The notes under the pieces were generated by a model. That model worked only from the letters and a program-made list of their open reading frames with translations. It was not told where the DNA came from and searched no databases. Shown here piece after piece: positions 1-5,378 of a stretch of 5,378 nt of DNA. The position numbers and the translations under genes are program-made. Source of the DNA: Paracoccaceae bacterium (GTDB lineage Bacteria > Pseudomonadota > Alphaproteobacteria > Rhodobacterales > Rhodobacteraceae); contig DOHJ01000001.1 in assembly GCA_003535335.1 (NCBI GenBank), positions 1,008 to 6,385 of the forward strand. Direction: 5' to 3'. Numbering within the stretch: position 1 is the first letter of the stretch; the number at the start of each line of letters is the position of its first letter.

Positions 1-6
1 CCAATA

Positions 7-459
7 ATGACCCGCCGCATATTATTTGTTTGCCTTGGCAATATTTGCCGTTCCCCCGCTGCCCAAGGCGTGTTTGCTGAATTAAGCAAAAATGCGGGTC
101 TGGATTTGCAGATTGATAGTGCTGGAACGGGAAGCTGGCATATTGGCAATGCGCCTTACGGTCCGATGCAGGACGCGGCTGCTGTTCGCGGTTATGATCT
201 ATCCGGTTTGCGGGCGCGTGTGTTTGTTACGGATGATTTTTCAAACTTTGATCTGATCATCGGAATGGATGCGGATAATATCAACGATATGGAAAATTTG
301 CGCCCCGCAGGCAACAAAACGCCTTTGCATCTATTTACCGACTACACCCGGTCCAGCGGGTCAAGCTATGTGCCGGACCCATATTATACTGGTGATTTTG
401 AAGCAGCCTTGTCGCTGATAGAAGAAGCCAGCGCAGGTTTGGTCCGTCACCTACAATAA
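7..459 (+). CDS. Low-molecular-weight protein tyrosine phosphatase
   Basis: The 150-residue product has the usual length of cytoplasmic low-molecular-weight protein tyrosine phosphatases, which hydrolyse phosphotyrosine through a phosphocysteine intermediate. The P-loop CLGNICRS lies at residues 9-16, giving nucleophile Cys9, the second conserved Cys14, and Arg15-Ser16 (the CX5RS signature). The general-acid motif DPYY is at 124-127, with Asp124 as the expected proton donor. The SAGTGSW and GNAP blocks near residues 38-50, which shape the active-site rim, are also present. The start is the ATG six bases from the window edge, so the ribosome binding site lies outside the window; the N-terminus MTRRILFVCLGN is complete for the family. 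The gene converges with the next one and overlaps its 3' end by 13 bases. Its substrate is unknown: such enzymes may act on tyrosine kinases, as in exopolysaccharide control, or on other phosphoproteins. No kinase or polysaccharide gene is visible here. Confidence 0.95.
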   Translation: MTRRILFVCLGNICRSPAAQGVFAELSKNAGLDLQIDSAGTGSWHIGNAPYGPMQDAAAVRGYDLSGLRARVFVTDDFSNFDLIIGMDADNINDMENLRPAGNKTPLHLFTDYTRSSGSSYVPDPYYTGDFEAALSLIEEASAGLVRHLQ

Positions 460-761
460 TTTCGGGCCGTTCTACCAAAGGATTTGTACCGCTCCCAAAA
501 AGCATCAGTGCTGCGTGTTTTAGTCATCCTAACATCTTGTGCTTTTTGCGGGTCTTTAAAAAATTTAGCTGCTTTTCTTTGATCGCTTTTTGTCAAAACC
601 TTGTTTGCAACAACCTGAATGCAACTGCAAAGCTGGCGCGATACTGCCTTGCGGTCTGATTTCATGCAGGCGCGTTGGATTTTACCACCAGCGTAAACCG
701 TGGTTGTGCTTGCCGGTATTGAAATTGCAGCAATGAATACTGCCATTATAATGTGTTTCAT
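447..761 (-). CDS. Small exported four-cysteine protein of unknown function
   Basis: This gene encodes 104 residues. Residues 1-24 look like a Sec signal peptide: MKH, then a hydrophobic stretch, with a likely cut after TVYA. The mature part is about 80 residues, very basic, and has four cysteines (32, 45, 47, 103) including a CSC pair. An even number of cysteines in a periplasmic protein suggests two disulfides. The C-terminal part holds SDQRKAAKFFKDPQKAQ (about 59-75) and an aromatic AFWERYKSFG block (about 87-96). I recall similar short proteins in Rhodobacterales, some labelled 'arginine transporter', but nothing here supports transport: there is no membrane segment beyond the signal. The start is supported by GAGG eight bases upstream of the ATG and by a promoter candidate further upstream. 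The stop lies inside the end of the convergent phosphatase gene. It is probably a real gene of unknown function. Confidence 0.8.
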   Translation of the reverse strand: MKHIIMAVFIAAISIPASTTTVYAGGKIQRACMKSDRKAVSRQLCSCIQVVANKVLTKSDQRKAAKFFKDPQKAQDVRMTKTRSTDAFWERYKSFGRTARNYCR

Positions 762-815
762 TTAGCTTGCCTCGTTTCATGCGGGTGCTCCCGTTATTGG
801 ATGTCTTCCCGTCTG

Positions 816-842
816 ATTATAGTTTTAGCAAATATGTCTTAA
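816..842 (-). promoter_or_regulatory. Candidate sigma70-type promoter of the small exported protein gene
   Basis: On the minus strand a perfect -10 box TATAAT (816-821) is preceded, after a 15-base spacer, by TTAAGA (837-842), which matches the -35 consensus at four of six positions. The short spacer and partial -35 box are weak points. Transcription would begin near 808-810 and give a leader of about 48 bases before the ATG at 761, with GAGG as ribosome binding site. The position suits the small gene having its own promoter instead of depending on read-through from pfkB. Confidence 0.45.
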
Positions 843-856
843 TTAATCGACACTTT

Positions 857-883
857 CAATCATTGTGATTGCAATCGGCAATC
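857..883. repeat. Cluster of GATTG/CAATC pentamers with nested palindromes
   Basis: Within 27 bases the pentamer CAATC occurs at 857-861, 872-876 and 879-883, and its complement GATTG at 867-871. This creates the inverted repeat CAATCA-TTG-TGATTG (857-871) and the perfect 10-base palindrome GATTGCAATC (867-876). It sits just after the pfkB stop and 15 bases upstream of the -35 candidate of the next leftward gene. It could be an operator for that promoter or a weak RNA hairpin at the end of pfkB. No T tract follows in the direction of pfkB transcription, so a classical terminator is unlikely. Function is inferred only from position and symmetry. Confidence 0.35.
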
Positions 884-888
884 TTGTG

Positions 889-1844
889 TTAATCCAGCCG
901 CACAAGGGGGCATTGATCGATCAATGCCTCTGCTTGTTGCCTTTGGCATAGGCGCGTAGCGTCCGTCATTACGGCGGCACTTGCAGCTGCTACACCTTTT
1001 TGCAGCGCAGCTGGCAATGCTTGGCCGGTCGATAATGCCAGCGTTAAGGCTCCGACAAAACTATCACCGGCACCAACTTTACTGCGAACCGCAACATCGG
1101 CCGCATTGGCGTGCCAGCATTGCCCGTTGCCGGCCAAAACCGAGCCTTTGGCACCAAGTGCTAAAATGATGACTTCCGCGACACCTTGTTTTACTTGGTG
1201 CCGGGCAAAGGCGGCCAATTCTGCAACCGTACCCATTTCTTTTCCCGCCAATTCTTCGGCCTCTGGCTTGTTCATGCGCAATAAATACGGGGGGTTTTCT
1301 GGATTTACCGTCAAATGCCTCAAGGCTTTACCAGATATATCCACGATCAGCTTGGCACCGCTACCGGCGATTTTTTGCATCAGTTGCGATGTGAAATCAA
1401 CGGGTACACCGGGCGGGTTGCTACCGCTTAAAACGACATAACCATTTGCGGGCACTTCAGAATAAATTGCTTCAAGCGCCTGATTGGCCATGGCCAAATC
1501 CCATTTCGGGCCGGGCATGACAAAGCGGTATTGCTTGCCTGACTTGCGCTCGATAATTGCCATATTATGCCGGGTTTCCGCCGAGAGCATAAATGGATGA
1601 ACGCGCATATTTTCTTTGGCCAGCAAAGCCAGAAAAATCTGCCCTGTATGCCCTCCGACTGCGACAAAGGCACCTGCATCGCCGCCAAGAATCCCGATTG
1701 CCCGCGCGACATTGACACCGCCACCGCCCGGGTCACGCAGGGGAGGATCACAACGATTTTTTTTACCGCTGCCTATTTTTTAGAAGATGTAGAAAAATCA
1801 ACTGTGGGATTTAGCGTAATCGTAAGAATATTGGTTAAGGGCAC
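889..1844 (-). CDS. pfkB: PfkB-type 6-phosphofructokinase/sugar-phosphate kinase, frameshifted near its start
   Basis: This is a ribokinase-superfamily kinase of the 1-phosphofructokinase / 6-phosphofructokinase II group, cytoplasmic, transferring phosphate from ATP to a fructose phosphate. The uninterrupted frame starts after a TAA just upstream of about 1790 and has no usual start codon before the essential DPGGGGVNVARAI block. The missing N-terminus, ILTITLNPTVDFSTSS, is in the neighbouring frame from a GTG at 1842-1844 to a TAG at 1773-1775. Restoring one A in the A6 run gives 318 residues; E. coli PfkB has 309, and the spacing from the NP..D block to RC and PGGGG agrees with it. Numbered on the restored protein, other family marks are QYRFVMPGP (~105-113), LSGSNPPGV (~139-147), the NKPEAEEL region (~192-199) and VGAGDSFVGA with catalytic-base Asp261. 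ATRLC near 296-300 matches the GTRLC of E. coli PfkB. Exact substrate (fructose-6-phosphate, fructose-1-phosphate or tagatose-6-phosphate) cannot be settled. It may be a working gene with a sequence error, a recoded gene or a fresh pseudogene. Confidence 0.88.
1773..1781 (-). other. Frame break in pfkB at AAA-AAA-TAG
   Basis: On the coding strand the codons TCT-AAA-AAA are followed directly by TAG (1773-1775). The plus strand shows this as T6 at 1776-1781. Upstream codons encode the family's N-terminal strand; downstream homology continues one base back, as ATA-GGC-AGC-GGT (I-G-S-G). A seventh A, or a -1 slip of the lysyl-tRNA from AAA to the overlapping AAA when TAG enters the A site, would both give S-S-K-K-I-G-S-G, which keeps exactly the E. 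coli PfkB spacing between the conserved Asp and the Arg-Cys pair. A sequencing or assembly error in the homopolymer is the simplest explanation. Confidence 0.85.
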
Positions 1845-1986
1845 ATTTATTCCTTTAAGACAGTGTTTTATATTAAGGTTTCCAACCGGCAATTTATCCG
1901 AGATTACTTGCATATTATATCAAAATCCGAAATGCTTATCTGTAAAAGTAAAATCGACACCCAAAACCTACCACAGGGGGATTAAA
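1845..1986. promoter_or_regulatory. Divergent intergenic region between pfkB and potF
   Basis: This AT-rich 142-base gap must hold the promoters of both pfkB (leftward) and the pot operon (rightward). Candidates are weak. Leftward, TATAAA (1867-1872) has TTGCCG (1887-1892) only 14 bases upstream. Rightward, TATTAT (1913-1918) is five of six to a -10 box but has no clear -35; TTGCAT (1908-1913) could be a -35 but lacks a good -10 at 17 bases. The potF ribosome binding site, AGGGGG at 1975-1980, is clear and lies six bases before the ATG. I see no riboswitch-like structure or terminator. Confidence 0.4.
1851..1856 (-). promoter_or_regulatory. Ribosome binding site deciding the pfkB GTG start
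   Basis: AAAGGA on the minus strand lies six bases before GTG (1842-1844), which opens the frame M-P-L-T-N-I-L-T-I-T-L-N-P. An ATG overlaps this GTG two bases upstream (1844-1846), but its frame meets TAA after three codons and carries no homology. The GTG is therefore the likely start. Confidence 0.6.
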
Positions 1987-3072
1987 ATGAAAAAAATGCT
2001 GGCCATTACGGCCTTTGCAAGCATCAGTTCCGGTGCAGCATTGGCAGAAGAAGTTCTGCACGTTTATAATTGGTCAGATTACATCGCAGAAGATACTATC
2101 GCGCTGTTTGAAAACGCCACCGGCATCAAGGTGACCTATGATGTCTATGACAGCAATGAGATATTGGAGGCCAAGCTGCTGGCCGGCAATTCCGGCTATG
2201 ATGTTGTGGTTCCCACGGCTGATTTCATGCAACGCCAGATCGCCGCCGGGGTTTATGCCGAACTGGATAAATCCAAATTACCAAATCTTAAACACATGGA
2301 TCCGGCCTTAATGGCGGCCGCCGCGCAGTTTGATCCCGATAATGCGCATGGCACAATCCACATGTGGGGCACCACCGGGTTGGGCTATAATATCGATAAG
2401 GTTCAGGAACGCCTTGGCGATGATGCGCCAACCGATAGTTGGGCCTTGCTGTTTGATCCCGCCAATGCAGAAAAATTGCAAGATTGCGGCATTGCATTAC
2501 TGGATGCGCCAGTCGAGGTGCTGCCTGCTGCTATGAACTATCTGGGTTTAAATCCACAATCGACAAACAAGGACGATTTGGAAAAAGGCGCAGAGCTGGT
2601 AAATACGATCCGCCCATTCGTGCGATATTTCCATTCATCGCAATACATTTCTGATCTGGCCAATGGCGATATTTGCCTGACAATGGGTTGGTCGGGGGAC
2701 GTATTTCAGGCCCGTGATCGCGCATCCGAGGCTGAAAACGGTGTCGAGGTGGGGTATTCCATTCCAAAAGAGGGCGCATTGCAGTGGTTCGATATGCTGG
2801 CCATTCCGGTTGACGCGCCAAACAAAGACGCCGCGCACAAGTTTATCAATTTCATGATGGACCCGCAAATCACCGCAAACAACACCAATTATGTGTGGTA
2901 CGCAAATGCCAACCTTGCCTCATTTCTAATGGTTGATGCAGAAATCACCGGTGATTCGGGCATTTTTCCACCGGATGAGGTCAAGGCCAGATTATGGTCA
3001 GCTACAGTTTATAACAAAAAAACCGATCGCATCATGACACGGCTTTGGACCGGTATTAAAACCGGCCAATAA
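1987..3072 (+). CDS. potF: Periplasmic putrescine-binding protein of polyamine ABC transporter (PotF-like)
   Basis: The 361-residue product is the extracytoplasmic solute-binding subunit of a PotFGHI-type importer; E. coli PotF has 370 residues. Residues 1-20 form a Sec signal peptide ending in ALA, with mature EEVLHVYNWSDYI. Most positions that bind putrescine in PotF are visible: Trp29-Ser30-Asp31 (PotF Trp37-Ser38-Asp39), Glu177 (Glu185), Trp235 and Asp238 (Trp244, Asp247), Asp269 (Asp278) and Tyr305 (Tyr314). Two pocket positions differ: Thr77 for PotF Ser85 and Trp267 for Phe276. FHSSQYISDLANGDIC (215-230) is near identical to PotF. Diamine binding, putrescine first, is likely, but related polyamines such as spermidine or cadaverine are possible. 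The start is fixed by AGGGGG six bases before the ATG and by the signal peptide directly after it. The frame stays open upstream across pfkB, but that part has no homology. It is the first gene of the operon and is followed by a hairpin. Confidence 0.95.
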   Translation: MKKMLAITAFASISSGAALAEEVLHVYNWSDYIAEDTIALFENATGIKVTYDVYDSNEILEAKLLAGNSGYDVVVPTADFMQRQIAAGVYAELDKSKLPNLKHMDPALMAAAAQFDPDNAHGTIHMWGTTGLGYNIDKVQERLGDDAPTDSWALLFDPANAEKLQDCGIALLDAPVEVLPAAMNYLGLNPQSTNKDDLEKGAELVNTIRPFVRYFHSSQYISDLANGDICLTMGWSGDVFQARDRASEAENGVEVGYSIPKEGALQWFDMLAIPVDAPNKDAAHKFINFMMDPQITANNTNYVWYANANLASFLMVDAEITGDSGIFPPDEVKARLWSATVYNKKTDRIMTRLWTGIKTGQ

Positions 3073-3079
3073 AGCAACC

Positions 3080-3121
3080 ACCTTTCCCGTTTACGGTGTG
3101 AAACCGGACAGCGGGAAAGGT
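3080..3121 (+). promoter_or_regulatory. Strong intercistronic hairpin between potF and potG
   Basis: ACCTTTCCCG (3080-3089) and CGGGAAAGGT (3112-3121) form a perfect 10-base-pair stem, extendable by a U-G and a U-A pair. Inside it CGGT (3094-3097) pairs with ACCG (3103-3106) around a five-base loop. It starts eight bases after the potF stop and ends 16 bases before the potG ATG. The following bases, ATTAAAATTC, hold no T tract, so it is not a standard intrinsic terminator. Such structures after binding-protein genes commonly protect the upstream message from 3' exonucleases or cause partial termination, raising binding protein over membrane subunits; that role is inferred here. Confidence 0.7.
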
Positions 3122-3131
3122 ATTAAAATTC

Positions 3132-3136
3132 GGGGG
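3132..3136 (+). promoter_or_regulatory. potG ribosome binding site with ambiguous start
   Basis: GGGGG at 3132-3136 is one base from the ATG at 3138, too close for normal initiation, but seven bases from an in-frame TTG at 3144. potF (AGGGGG, six bases to ATG) and potI (GGGGG at 5220-5224, eight bases to ATG) use the same G-rich site at normal spacing, which favours TTG. The choice changes the protein by two residues only. Confidence 0.5.
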
Positions 3137-3137
3137 A

Positions 3138-4286
3138 ATGCGGTTGAGCGAGCCACAGAAAATTTCGGAAGGGGCCAAGCCGTGGATCAAGCAAAGTGAA
3201 ACACCGTTTATCCGTATTTCGAACATAACCAAAAAATTTGCTGATTTCGTAGCAGTTGATAATATCTCGCTGGATATTTATCGCGAAGAACTGTTTTGCC
3301 TGCTGGGCGGTTCGGGCTGTGGCAAAACCACCCTGCTGCGGATGCTGGCCGGATTTGAAACCCCCAGCAGTGGCACAATTATAATTGATGGCCAAGACAT
3401 GGCCAATGTCCCCGCCAACCTGCGCCCGACCAATATGATGTTTCAATCTTATGCCTTATTTCCGCATATGAGCGTTGAAAAAAATATCGGCTATGGATTG
3501 CGCCGTGGCGGTGTATCGGCCGCGGAAACCGCTGATCGGGTGGCGGAAATGATCAAGTTGGTGCAGCTTGACGGCTTTGGCGCGCGCAAACCAAATCAGC
3601 TGTCGGGCGGTCAACAACAACGCGTGGCGCTTGCAAGATCCTTGATCAAACGGCCAAAATTGTTGTTGCTGGATGAACCGCTGGGCGCGCTGGATAAAAA
3701 GCTGCGGGAAGAAACCCAGTTTGAATTGATCAACATTCAGGAAAAGCTGGGGGTGACATTCATTGTCGTGACCCACGATCAGGAAGAAGCAATGACATTG
3801 TCCAGCCGCATCGGCGTGATGGATCGTGGCCAATTGGCGCAAGTCGGCGAGCCGCGCGAGATATACGAATTTCCGCAAAGCCGGTTTGTGGCGGATTTCA
3901 TCGGATCGGTTAATTTATTTGAAGGCCGGGTGATTGAAGACAGCGAAAGCCATGTGCGGGTTAGCTGTGAAAAAACAGGCTGTGAAATTAATGTTTCGCA
4001 CGGAATTAGCTGCACGGAAAATCAGAAATTATGGGTTGCTGTAAGACCCGAAAAAATGACAGTTTCATTGCAGAGCCCGCAGCAGAATTACAACGTAATC
4101 AAGGGCGTGGTGGATGAGATTGCCTATCTGGGCAATCAATCGGTCTATCGTGTGCTGTTGAAAGACGGGCAATTTTTACGGGTGACACGCTCGAACCTGA
4201 CGCGCCATGAAGACAACGCCATAAGCTGGGACGACGTTGTTTATCTAAGTTGGTCAGATGATGCAGGCGTGGTGCTGACCCGATGA
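3138..4286 (+). CDS. potG: Polyamine ABC transporter ATP-binding protein (PotG-like)
   Basis: This is the cytoplasmic ATPase that drives polyamine import, 382 residues from the first ATG (E. coli PotG 377). The nucleotide-binding domain covers about residues 25-260: Walker A GGSGCGKT (57-64), Q-loop Gln103 in MMFQSYALFPHM, signature LSGGQ (155-159), Walker B LLLLDE (175-180) with catalytic Glu180, D-loop GALD (183-186) and switch His213 in THDQEEAM. The C-terminal part (about 260-382) is the regulatory TOBE-type domain, with VRPEK (302-306) and AYLGNQSVYRV (329-339), close to PotG. All catalytic residues are present. An N-terminal extension of about 23 residues before the first domain strand matches PotG more than shorter ATPases. 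The start may be the TTG six bases downstream. The stop overlaps the potH start as ATGA, indicating translational coupling. Confidence 0.96.
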   Translation: MRLSEPQKISEGAKPWIKQSETPFIRISNITKKFADFVAVDNISLDIYREELFCLLGGSGCGKTTLLRMLAGFETPSSGTIIIDGQDMANVPANLRPTNMMFQSYALFPHMSVEKNIGYGLRRGGVSAAETADRVAEMIKLVQLDGFGARKPNQLSGGQQQRVALARSLIKRPKLLLLDEPLGALDKKLREETQFELINIQEKLGVTFIVVTHDQEEAMTLSSRIGVMDRGQLAQVGEPREIYEFPQSRFVADFIGSVNLFEGRVIEDSESHVRVSCEKTGCEINVSHGISCTENQKLWVAVRPEKMTVSLQSPQQNYNVIKGVVDEIAYLGNQSVYRVLLKDGQFLRVTRSNLTRHEDNAISWDDVVYLSWSDDAGVVLTR

Positions 4287-5236
4287 CCGTTCCAGCAGAT
4301 CAAGGGGCAAAACCGGGCCTTGGTCAACGTCTGAACCGGCGCGTAAATCTACGCGCCCGCAGTTTCGTCATCGGGGTGCCGTTTTGGTGGCTGATTATTT
4401 TCTTTCTGCTGCCTTTTGCCGTCGTTCTTAAAATTTCGTTTTCCGAGGCAATCATTGCCCGACCGCCCTATTCGTCGCTGGTGCAATGGACGGGCGACGG
4501 GGTGTTGCAGATAAAATTGCATTTTTCAAACTATGCGTATTTGCTGGAAGACAGATTATATATTTCGGCCTACTGGTCCTCGATCAAAATTGCATTTTTT
4601 TCCACACTTATATCGCTGCTGATTGCCTATCCAATGGCCTATTACATGGCCAGATCCCCGCTGCGGCGACGCAATATTTTATTGCTATTGGTGGTGCTGC
4701 CGTTCTGGACATCGTTTTTACTGCGGGTTTATGCGTGGATCGGTATTTTAAAAACCAACGGTGTGCTGAACCATATCCTGCTGTCCACCGGTATTATTTC
4801 CGAACCGATCATCATGATGCAAACTGCATTTTCGGTCTACGTCGGCATCGTCTACACCTATCTGCCCTTCATGATCCTGCCGCTATTTTCAACATTGGTA
4901 AAACTGGACGGATCATTGCTTGAGGCCTCTTGCGATCTGGGTGCCGGCCCGACCAGCAGTTTTTTCCGCATTACCCTGCCGCTGTCGATGAACGGCATAA
5001 TTGCCGGCTCAATGCTGGTTTTTATTCCGGTGATTGGCGAATTTGTGGTCCCTGCATTGCTGGGCGGACCAGATACCTTAATGATCGGCAGGGTGTTGTG
5101 GGATGAATTTTTCCGCAACCGCGATTGGCCGGTAGCATCTGCCGTTGCGGTTGTCATGCTGGTGTTGTTGCTAATCCCGATCATGCTGCTGCGTAACGCT
5201 CAATCGGCCAGTGCAGCCGCGGGGGCAAAGACATGA
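4283..5236 (+). CDS. potH: Polyamine ABC transporter permease (PotH-like)
   Basis: This inner-membrane permease, 317 residues like E. coli PotH, forms the translocation channel with the following PotI-like subunit. About six membrane segments can be read, near residues 29-51, 99-121, 130-152, 182-204, 236-258 and 284-304, after a basic cytoplasmic N-terminus. Between segments 4 and 5 lies the cytoplasmic EAA loop, starting EASCDLGAG at 214-222 and ending near ITLPL (230-234), which docks on the ATPase. Family-specific stretches are PFWTSFLLRVYAWIGILK (140-157), GSMLVFIPVIGEFVVP (242-257) and FFRNRDWPVASAVAV (276-290). The ATG overlaps the potG stop by four bases, with no strong ribosome binding site of its own, so expression probably depends on coupling. 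The stop overlaps the next start in the same way. Confidence 0.96.
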   Translation: MTVPADQGAKPGLGQRLNRRVNLRARSFVIGVPFWWLIIFFLLPFAVVLKISFSEAIIARPPYSSLVQWTGDGVLQIKLHFSNYAYLLEDRLYISAYWSSIKIAFFSTLISLLIAYPMAYYMARSPLRRRNILLLLVVLPFWTSFLLRVYAWIGILKTNGVLNHILLSTGIISEPIIMMQTAFSVYVGIVYTYLPFMILPLFSTLVKLDGSLLEASCDLGAGPTSSFFRITLPLSMNGIIAGSMLVFIPVIGEFVVPALLGGPDTLMIGRVLWDEFFRNRDWPVASAVAVVMLVLLLIPIMLLRNAQSASAAAGAKT

Positions 5237-5378
5237 AACAGCGATCCTGGTTTTTGATAATTGCCACCACGCTGGGATTTGCATTTTTGTATTTACCCAT
5301 CATTTCGCTGGTGATCTACAGCTTTAACAAAAGCAAACTGGTTACGGTTTGGGGCGGGTTTTCAACCAAATGGTATGG
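5233..5378 (+). CDS. potI: Polyamine ABC transporter second permease, 5' part (PotI-like)
   Basis: Only the first 48 complete codons are in the window; the gene runs off the right edge. They encode a short basic N-terminus (MKQRSW), a first membrane segment of about 22 residues (FLIIATTLGFAFLYLPIISL), and then VIYSFNKSKLVTVWGGFSTKWYG, closely like the start of E. coli PotI, where a similar YSFN-SKLVTVW stretch begins the periplasmic loop. It would pair with the PotH-like permease. The ATG overlaps the potH stop as ATGA, and GGGGG at 5220-5224, eight bases upstream, gives it its own ribosome binding site. Length, EAA loop and completeness cannot be judged here. Confidence 0.92.
   Translation, partial: MKQRSWFLIIATTLGFAFLYLPIISLVIYSFNKSKLVTVWGGFSTKWY

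Noticed and set aside
782..793. CGGG-TGCT-CCCG mini-hairpin in the leader of the small exported protein gene
   Set aside because: A 4-bp stem is too short to support a regulatory claim.
981..1441. Rightward open frames opposite pfkB (981-1169 and 1106-1441)
   Set aside because: They are antisense shadows of conserved kinase sequence, without ribosome binding sites or recognisable protein features.
1428..1751. A 107-codon leftward open frame starting at GTG 1751
   Set aside because: It is the first pfkB frame continuing past the TAG. It carries no PfkB homology, while the adjacent frame holds the conserved GGGG, MPGP and GAGDS blocks.
1757..1764. The T8 run (A8 on the coding strand) as the site of the pfkB frameshift
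   Set aside because: The I-G-S-G-K residues encoded just upstream of A8 are already in the correct frame and spacing for PfkB, and the first frame has ended at TAG before A8, so the break must lie at A6.
1567..1986. The potF reading frame stays open far upstream, suggesting a 501-residue protein
   Set aside because: The extra 140 residues lie antisense to pfkB and in the intergenic gap and resemble nothing, whereas a ribosome binding site and signal peptide mark the start at 1987.
2288..2888. Several open frames on the minus strand inside potF
   Set aside because: They are out-of-frame shadows of a well-conserved binding protein and show no plausible protein character or initiation signals.
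3080..3130. Intrinsic terminator after potF
   Set aside because: The stem is strong but is followed by ATTAAAATTC rather than a T tract, and potG to potI clearly continue the same operon.

Overview
The window looks like a piece of an alphaproteobacterial chromosome, most likely from a Rhodobacterales (Roseobacter-type) bacterium. This rests on the style of the proteins: a PotF-like and PfkB-like set, and a small secreted four-cysteine protein of a kind I associate with that group. It is an inference from memory, not a database result. There is no sign of mobile elements, phage genes, CRISPR or RNA genes.

Left part (1-1844). A low-molecular-weight protein tyrosine phosphatase gene reads rightward (7-459). 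It converges with, and overlaps by 13 bases, a leftward gene for a small exported protein of unknown function (447-761). An AT-rich gap (762-888) holds a good candidate promoter for the small gene and a cluster of GATTG/CAATC pentamers. Next comes a leftward pfkB-type sugar-phosphate kinase gene (889-1844). Its body is intact, but the first 23 codons are out of frame with the rest: a run of six A on the coding strand (T6 at 1776-1781) is one base short, so TAG follows at once. Adding one A, or a -1 ribosomal slip on AAA-AAA-TAG, gives a complete 318-residue kinase with normal family spacing.

Right part (1845-5378). After a 142-bp divergent intergenic region comes a rightward polyamine ABC transporter operon in the order potF-potG-potH-potI: periplasmic putrescine-binding protein (1987-3072), ATPase (3138-4286), permease 1 (4283-5236) and the start of permease 2 (5233 to the window edge). 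PotF captures the polyamine in the periplasm, PotH and PotI form the channel, and PotG powers import. The last three genes are joined by ATGA stop/start overlaps. potF is separated from potG by a strong hairpin without a T tract, which would suit higher expression of the binding protein.

I do not see a new multi-gene system. The most noteworthy points are the pfkB frame break, the potF-potG hairpin, the ambiguous potG start and the small cysteine-containing exported protein.
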